Shown one piece after another: positions 57,178 through 64,000 of a stretch of DNA of 64,000 bases. The notes beneath the pieces are model-generated. The model was not told the DNA's origin and searched no databases. It was given only the letters and a program-made list of their open reading frames with translations. The stretch's first letter is position 1; each line of letters begins with the position of its first letter. The DNA lies in the NCBI GenBank assembly GCA_963682175.1, contig OY821786.1, forward strand, positions 27,054,501 through 27,118,500, given 5' to 3'. Source of the stretch: Triglochin maritima. Its lineage: Eukaryota; Streptophyta; Magnoliopsida; Alismatales; Juncaginaceae. A program made the position numbers and the translations under genes.

Positions 57178-58984
57178 ATGCGAGGTTGGGCTCGTTCTGG
57201 TGAGAGCGCTCGACTCGAGAGAGTGCATTCTTCCATGATGGACGGTCTTGGTGATCGACCATCTCCGCCTCATGCTCCTTTGGAGCATGAAGCCCAGTCA
57301 TCTCGAGGTGACGGGGGAGACCGGGTTCCATACATGGAATACCTCGGTCCGCTTCCGCCACCACGTAGACCTCCTTCTCCTCCTCCTCTGACTCGAGAGG
57401 AAGGGAGATTCGGTCAGGATCGAGTTCTTGGTGCACCACCACCTTTAGCTCGACATGATAGACTGATGACATTGTGGGAGCGGACCCATCTTGTTCGGGC
57501 CGCGCAGCCTTCTTGCATAGTTGTTCCCCCTGCTCGCGGGAACAACTATGAGCTGAAACCTCAATATGTGAGCATGCTTCCAACGTTTACTTCCAATAAG
57601 GAGGATCCGTATATCTTTATACGCGAATTCGAGGAAGTATGCTCCATGTTCAAGCTTCAACAGCTTGACGAGGATTCAGTCCGGTTGAGGATGATTTCTT
57701 TCGCATTGAAGGATAATGCGAAGAAATGGATGTATAGCCTCCCGGCGAGCTCGATTCGGTCATGGGATGACTTTGTGACCGTCTTTCTGAAGAGATTTTT
57801 CCCTCAAAGGAAAACTCAACAGATACGGCACCAGATACATCAAATGTATCAGACCGAGACCGAATCGTTTCATGGTTTCTTTGAGGTTCAAGGACCTTCA
57901 CCAGCAGTGCCCTCATCATGGACTTGAGTTATGGCAGCTGTGCCAAATTGTTTATGAGGGCATTAACTACAACACCCGCACATTGTTGGAGTCGATGTGT
58001 CAGGGTGACTTCCAAATGAAACCCATCGAGGAGGCATGGGATACTTTTGAGTCTATGACTGAACGTACCTTCGAGTGGGATACCATGAGAGAACCACCAG
58101 CCGCCAGGTCCTCTGGTCGAGCTGGATCTTATCAAGTTGAGTCATCGATCGCGTCTGAGGCGAAAATGGTTGCTCTCATGCGTAGGATTGAGAGTCTAGA
58201 GTTGGACCGAGCTCCTGTAGCTCAGGTCGCTACTCCCGGGTGTGGTAGGTGTGGACATACGGGTCATGATGACTTGGAATGCTCTTATGCTCCAAGGGAT
58301 ACTAAGCATGCAAATGCGATGTATCAACAGAGGCCCCGTAACGACCCGTACAGTCACTCCTACAACCCGGGATGGCGTAACCATCCTAACTTCTCTTGGG
58401 GGCCTAGTGGGGGTAACAGTCAGAGCTCGCAAGCTCAACCTGAACCTCCACCTTATCAACCTCCACGCCCATCGGCGACCTACCAACCTCCACATCAAAG
58501 GTCTCAGAACCATAATTACCAACCTCCTCAGACCTCATCGTCGGGTTATTCTAACCAGACTCCACTACCCCAACGGGTTGACTCGAAGGACCCCACTCTT
58601 GAACAAACCCTTCATGCGTTCATTCAGAGCACTCAATCCTTGTTTGCGGCCAGCAACAATTCCGTCAAAGCATTGGAAATGCAAGTTAGCCAGTTGGCTA
58701 ATCAGCTCCATGAACGCGAGAAGGGCCAATTACCGAGTCAACCCGAGGTGAATCCTCGGGGTACCCATTCTCAAGGAAGGACACCTTTATCTCATGCTAC
58801 CTCTGAACCGACCCATCATATTAATGTGATTCATACTTTGAGGTTTGGTAAGGAGGTGGATAACCACATTGGGGTACCTTCTTTGTCATCACCATCTTTG
58901 AGGGAGCCGGATCCTGAGGCTCCCTCCACAAATACTTCCAGGAAGGTGCCAGATCCTGAGGTTCTTTCTACATTCCTTCGATAA
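57178..58984 (+). pseudogene. gag: gag of element G (frameshifted)
   Basis: ATG at 57178 starts an Arg/Pro-rich N-terminus (MRGWARSGESARLE...), then PSCIVVPPARG, the Gag domain (YIFIREFEEVCSMFKLQQL, KKWMYSLPASSIRSWDDF), and, after an extra T near 57880 that shifts frame, PHHGLELWQLCQIVYEG, zinc knuckle CGRCGHTGHDDLEC (about 58240-58281), a Gln/Pro/Tyr linker and QVSQLANQLHEREKGQLPSQPEVNPR. A second frame change near 58980 separates it from the protease. It parallels gag of B and C domain for domain. Confidence 0.9.
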
Positions 58985-59007
58985 AAGGGTCGAACCCTGA
59001 GGTCCCC

Positions 59008-60339
59008 TTGTCTCCTCTTGTGTCGAAGGAACCAGATTCTGAGGTCCCCACTCATGTTTCTTTGGACCTGAATTCTGGGGTGCCTTCACATCCTTATGCC
59101 CCAAAGGCGTCATTCCCTGAGCGCCTTAAAAAGAAAACCTCTGATCAGCATGACAAGATGCTTGAGATGTTTAGGCAAGTTAAGGTGAACATCCATCTGT
59201 TGGAGGTGATTCAGCAAATGCCACCTTATTCCAAAGTTCTCAAGGACTTATGCACCAAGAAGAGAAAAACTCATGTTCCCAAGAAAGCTTTTCTTGTGGC
59301 TAACGTGAGTTCTTTGTTGGCACAACCCATGCAAGTCAAGTACAAGGACCCTGGCTGTCCTACTATCTCTTGTGTGATTGGTGATGTGTCCATACATCGA
59401 GCCTTATAGGACCTTGGTGCATCTGTTAATCTTCTACCATATTCTGTCTACGTCCACCTCGGTCTTGGAGACCTCAAACAAACAAAGATCACTCTTCAAT
59501 TGGCTGATAGGTCTATGAAGAAACCGAGGGGTGTGGTAGAAGATGTGCTGATCAAAGTGGGAGAGTTCATTTATCCAGTTGACTTTTTTGTCTTGGATAC
59601 TGAACTTGTGCCAAACCCACTTGGACAAATTCCTGTCATTCTGGGGCGACCATTCCTTACGACTTCCAATGCATTGATCAATTGTCGCAATGGTCTGATG
59701 CGCTTGACTTATGGTAGTCAATGCGCTGATTTTAACATCTTCACCATCGGCAAGAAGCCAGGTGCCTTCAATGACCCTGTTGGGGTCAACCTTATCCAGG
59801 GTTTGGATGAGATTGAAGTTGAGGGCACCTTCAAGTACTTCAGAGAATTGTTCGATGAAGCTCCTGAAGGTGGTGAAGATGTTTCACCTGGGCTGGCACA
59901 AGAAGGTACCTTATGTTCTGATCATGTGGCCTCAGTGCCACCTCCTTTTGATCTTGTGGCCCTTGAGCCACATCCTTTTGATCTTGTGGCCCTTGAGCCA
60001 CATCCTTTTGATCACGTGGCTCTTGAGCCACAACCTTTCGATCATGTGGCTTTTGAGCCACAAGATACCATTTTTATGGCCTCTGGGCAATATGATCTTC
60101 ATTTTGTATCTGTTGAGGACCCCATGTGGGTTAAGAATCAACCACCTGATTTCCTTCAACCTGATATAGGTTCACCTCTCATTCATGCCTCCTATCTTTC
60201 TCACTCTCAAGAGGCATCAAACGACCACAACACTTATAAGGGTATCAGGTGGTCAAGCAATTCTGATTTGTATGTCGCGAGCCCATGCATGTGCATTTTT
60301 GGCTCGAGTGATGGCGGGTTCCCATTTGATGTCCCTTGA
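59008..60339 (+). pseudogene. pro: Protease and long tail of element G
   Basis: Begins with a repetitive Pro/Glu/Ser stretch, then KVNIHLLEVIQQMPPYSKVLKDLCTKKRKT and the protease. A TAG at 59407-59409 falls immediately before the catalytic DLGAS. Downstream are LGDLKQTKITLQLADRS, the DVLIKVGEF strand and ILGRPFLTTS. From about 59740 on comes a tail of some 200 codons with no match in B, including four 10-residue repeats of PFDLVALEPH type (59940-60062). It ends GGFPFDVP at 60339. No polymerase follows. Confidence 0.88.
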
Positions 60340-61904
60340 CATATGAAGATGGGAGCCCATTTGTTGTACATAAAAAAAAAAAAAAAAGTACAATAAAAGA
60401 CTCCTTCAGTGAGCATCGTTTGTTGTGAGCCCCAACCCTTGTGTATTTGGGCTCCATTTCTTTCACGTATTTGTATCCTTCCTTAGCATCTCACAGGTTT
60501 TGAGGGAATTTGGGTTGTGTCCATCAACATAGCCGAAACTTCCTTGTGTACTTCACGTTGGTGAGATCTATTCTTTTTCATGCATAACTCCATGTAGTAT
60601 CTTGCTCGCATTCATTGAGGACAATGCTTGAAGTAGGTGTGGGGGGGTGTTTTACGTGTGTACATAGTCGAGTCTTTTCTTTTGATTTTGTTTTCTTTTG
60701 TTTGCATTGTTAGGGTCATGTTAGTGTGCTACATTTAATATCGATATATTTGCTTGCCATGATCCTTGGGTGACTTGTCTTCTTTTGCTTGCCTTGTGCT
60801 TTAAAATTTTTGCAGTTCTTTCAAAATCTTCATGTGTTTGCGAAAGAAAATGTTTTGTGGGTTTTACGTGTGTTTAACATGTGCAAAACCGTTGAGAGGC
60901 AAAGTAAAAAGAAAGCTCCCAAAACTGTCTTGAACTTGATGCATTAGGATATCTAGTACAGGGGCTTTAGGATTTATCGAGTCGTTAGGATGCACCCCAG
61001 TTTTCCCATGGGGGTGAGTAATCATAGGGTTTCAGTGCTCATACATTTAAAGAAGTCCACCCTGAAACTAGTGAGTCTATAATTTGTGTCTGTTAACTTA
61101 AGGAAGTTTGTTGTAGTCAAGGACCCTGTAAATCTTGTTGTGAGACATTAAGTGTAGGGGTTTTGGTTCATGTAAAGATAAGAAATAAGTAAGTTGGTGT
61201 TCTCTCTTCTCGCACGGCTCCTATCACTCGGGAAAGTAGGTCTGATGGGACTTTGTGCCGGGTGCTTTCGAGTCATCTGACTTGGGATGCGCCGACCGAA
61301 CTCCCGTTACACGGGTGGTAGGGATTGCCCTATGTGGAGATTTGGGGAAAGGTGTACGTGATAGTGTAAGTCCTCATGGGCAATGATGCACGAAACCGGA
61401 CCCTGGGAGAATGAAGCTCCAACTAATAAAAAAAAAGAAAAAAAGTGAAAATAAACAAAAAGAAAAAAAATGGTAATGCAAATAAGAACCTTAATGGACC
61501 TTACACTTTGTATCACTTGAGGATGTTGAGGTTGTCCATGTCTTTCACTTAATTCCTTATTTAACTTGCACGAATGATTTATTAGGCTAGGTGTGGACTA
61601 ATTACCTATATAGAATCGGCCCGTAGGATTACCGCGTCCATTGATCGACAAAATTTGTCCAACGAGTCGAGTGTCTAGATTGAATCATGTAACTTGTTTG
61701 GATTTTGTGGGTATATCCGCTGAAAACCCTCAGGAGACAACACTCCTCCTCCTTGGTAACTAGGAGGTTTAACGGCTTGTTACACATGCTAAGTGCAACC
61801 GTGATTCCTACGAAAGTGAGTTAGGATTTTCTTGTTTTTCTCGTATGCTTTTTCTCTTTCTTTGTTTTGCCCGGGACTAGCAAAAACTTAGGTGTGGGGG
61901 TATT
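60340..61904 (+). other. 3' UTR of element G
   Basis: Non-coding. A-tract (60371-60387), GAGGACAATGC box with purine tract (60614-60650), hairpin CCCGT-TAC-ACGGG (61303-61315), three-hairpin cluster (61732-61799), 3' purine tract GGTGTGGGGG (61891-61900). Confidence 0.8.
61732..61799 (+). ncRNA. Three adjacent RNA hairpins upstream of the 3' LTR (element G)
   Basis: AGGAG/CTCCT (61732-61747); CCTCCTTG/CTAGGAGG with GTAA loop and one T-T mismatch (61748-61767); GTTACAC/GTGCAAC with one A-C mismatch (61779-61799). The cluster ends 105 nt before the LTR. Confidence 0.6.
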
Positions 61905-63437
61905 TGATTGACATCATTTCATGCTCATATTCGTATCTTATTTCCATTATCTTACATCTAAGCAATGCTATGTGACGAGTTTTATGTTTGAATTTCAGAA
62001 ATAAAGAGGTTTGAAGAGAAGAACCATGAAAGGACCCAAAAGCAAGAAAAAAAACTTAATCGTGAGACCTGGGGACTAAGATGCAAGGGAGAAGGACCTG
62101 ATCGTAAGACCGAAGGACCTAAGAGCAAAACAGGAAACTCCACACCATCATGGGGAGTATTTTGGCAATTCGATTCGGGTCGGAGCTCCAACAGACCAAG
62201 TAGATGCATCCAAGACCCAGAAATACTTCAAGCAAAGCCCACAAAGAAAGCCAGACGGATCTAAAGCTTATAGACCGCCAATTGGCGGTCCATATAGCCC
62301 AGGATCCATTTAGTTTTCTGTAGCACGTGTATTAGTGTATGCTTAGTCTATTTTTGGTATTGGTTTAGTCCCACATCGGGGGATTGTCCCGGATTAGCTT
62401 TTTCCATGCTTATAAATAGAACTCTTCACCTCCCATTGTACCCATCTCTCTCTTTGGTGGCATCTTCCCTACTAAGAGTGAAGCCTTGAAGCAAAACTCT
62501 GGTGGAGGAAGAGCTGCTTGTAATTTGAGTGAGTTAATAATAGATGTTTTCATTAGCTTGTTAATTCTTGCTTAGTTAATTTCCTTTAATGTGTTTGCTT
62601 TGGTGCTTGTTTAGTTTTATGCTTCTTTAATATTTCTTGCTTGATTAGTATAGTTTCATTTCAGTATAATGCTTCATTTTATTAGAGTAGTTAGTTTACA
62701 TATGTGTGAGTAGTTCCATCCCCATTGGGGGGGTGGAGAAATATGTGATATAATAATGTAGTGTATTAAGTGTGTGTCATCTTTATCCCTTGAGCTTTAT
62801 ATGATTTCCATAACCATCTAATGGGTTTTCACTCTTATCTTTGATATGCTAATGCTCTTGAATGAAGCTTAGCTTATGCTTTGATTAGTGGACCTATTTT
62901 ATGGGGAATGATAAGGTTAGGATATGGATGAAGTTAATATTGGAAACACAATTTGTAGTGTATGTGCTCTTGTTGCCATTACCTTAGCTAATGTCTTGTA
63001 TGTTTTAATGATGTAGTCTTATCTTAATTCATGTGGAGGCATAGTAGGGTCTAGTCTTTATACTTGAGTTCATTTAGCTTCTTTCCAATTATTGTCTTGT
63101 ATGTTTTAATGATGTAGTCTTATCTTAATTCATGTGGAGGCAAAGTTGGATGTAGTTTTATGATTTCATGCACTACATGTTGTGAGGAGCTTAATGAACA
63201 CACACACTTCTTTATGTTCACATTATTTCTCTACCCCCTATGGGGCTTAGTTTTATTGCTTATCTTCATTTCCTTTTTGCACCTTAGTGTAGTTTAGTGT
63301 AACCAACCTTTCTCTCCTTCTTTTTACCTCTCGCCTTCGAACGAACCAATCGTCGACACACCTCCCAGTGGACGACCCGTATTTGCCACCGCTTCAATGC
63401 GGTCGTGCACTTGCGGTTAATATAAAACGATCAATCA
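61905..63437 (+). repeat. 3' LTR of element G (family 2)
   Basis: TGATTGACATCATTTCATGC to GATCAATCA. Perfect U3 palindrome at 62273-62290; TATA-like box near 62409. Confidence 0.95.
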
Positions 63438-63442
63438 ACAAT

Positions 63443-63800
63443 CATGTGCCGACTCATAATGAAACTGGTCCATGGTATTCTCAATTTGAATTGAATCACC
63501 GACCAAGTGATCCTGAATTGAAACCCCAAGTCCCTCAGACTAACTAGGAGTATGACTTTCACAGATTGTGCTTTGAATTTGTGGATGTGGTGGGGGTTCG
63601 ACATCACAAGATAAATCCTCATGTTGATAAGAAAGGTCACCCTCCTCACGTTCACTCAATTGTTGTGTCATCTGACTCACTTGCATTCTCATAGTTTGCA
63701 AGGAATTCAAGTTGGACTTCAATAAATTTGAGTGGTTTCCATGAACATTTGGAGGTTTGTTCTAAAGAATCAAGTGTGGGGTCAATAATGAGGTTCATGT
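63443..63800 (-). pseudogene. gag: Element F gag remnant
   Basis: The minus strand carries the C-terminal Gag block (NSLQTMRMQVSQMTQQLSEREEGDLSYQ), equivalent to QVSQLAQ-EREKG in the other elements, preceded at about 63730-63790 by a broken version of the FMQTT segment. Frames shift several times. It is the part of F to the right of G. The right limit is not clear. Confidence 0.65.
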
Positions 63801-64000
63801 CAAAATTTGAGAAAGGAAAATGTTTTATGAACGCAGCGCGTCACGGACGCGCTCTACGTGGACATCCATGTCAGCCCTTACGTGGCCAAAGCATGAATGT
63901 TTTTTTGTTTTTTCTTCCTGATGTCCACTCAAATCACATTAAATGTGTTTCAACTCAGCACATTCTCTCTCTCCACCAAATACAAATATGATGACACTCT
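63801..64000. other. Unassigned right end
   Basis: No supported gene. Contains the inverted repeat GCGCGT-CACGG-ACGCGC (63836-63852) and AT-rich sequence. It may be more of F or another element cut by the window edge. Confidence 0.4.

Larger units (their letters stand above)
54591..63437 (+). mobile_element. Element G: complete non-autonomous Athila-like retrotransposon
   Basis: 8.8 kb, LTRs of 1541 and 1533 bp, perfect duplication ACAAT (54586-54590 and 63438-63442). Encodes gag and protease with a long family-specific tail, but no polymerase. By eye the LTRs differ at about 20 positions (about 1.3%), so G is the youngest datable insertion here despite lacking enzymes. Confidence 0.96.

Noticed and set aside
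57176..57583. 135-codon minus ORF opposite gag of G
   Set aside because: Shadow of the gag coding bias on the other strand.
59840..60061. Minus ORF with tandem AQ-PQDQKDV repeats
   Set aside because: Antisense image of the 30-bp tandem repeats in the protease tail.

Overview
The window is plant nuclear DNA, almost certainly angiosperm and probably eudicot, made almost entirely of nested LTR retrotransposons. I see no intact host gene, rRNA, tRNA or CRISPR array. The plant assignment rests on Athila-like Ty3/gypsy elements (primer site TGGCGCCGTTGCCGGGGA-type), Sirevirus-like Ty1/copia elements (primer site TGGTATCAGAGC, purine tracts, LTR palindromes), a plant L1-type LINE 3' end and 'putative plant transposon protein' remnants. 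The species cannot be named.

Labels used below. Athila family 1 has LTRs starting TGATGCATTGCATAC: A, 1-7421 (+, internal region and truncated 3' LTR), and B, 37063-48557 (+, complete). Family 2 has LTRs starting TGATTGACATCAT: solo LTR 3071-4614, H 7422-10744 (-), solo LTR 15674-17229 (-), C 33197-52821 (-), D (solo LTR, two pieces) and G 54591-63437 (+, complete). Family 3 is E1, 10745-12600 (-), and E2 (LTR in three pieces). F is an internal remnant (-) interrupted by G. The Sirevirus-like copia elements are I 15186-22737 (+), J 24409-31981 (+, tandem), L 28101-30637 (-) and solo LTR M 7952-9419 (-).

Layout: 1-12600 is A, H and E1 joined by truncations. 12601-15185 is a transposon-protein pseudogene plus unassigned DNA. 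15186-22737 is copia I, carrying a solo LTR in its 5' LTR and a LINE in its gag. 22738-24393 holds a second transposon-associated pseudogene. 24394-53544 is a deep nest: E2 was hit by copia J and by D; D was hit by C; C was hit by B. 5-bp target duplications read on both sides give the order (TATCA for J, GGGAC/TGGAC for D, TTTAT for C, ATAAT for B). From 53545, F is split by G (ACAAT).

Only B encodes protease, reverse transcriptase, RNase H and integrase, and it is broken by one frameshift and two stops. A, C and G keep gag and protease but have no polymerase; copia I and J keep gag only. They look like parasites moved in trans. Across the Athila-like families, non-coding parts are better conserved in architecture than the proteins: paired GC-rich palindromes about 150 nt after the primer site and again in U3, a splice-donor-like AGGTACGTG in the leader, an internal purine tract behind a GAGGACAATGC box, and three adjacent RNA hairpins about 100 nt before the 3' LTR whose stems change by compensatory substitutions. 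That hairpin cluster is the most interesting feature here.
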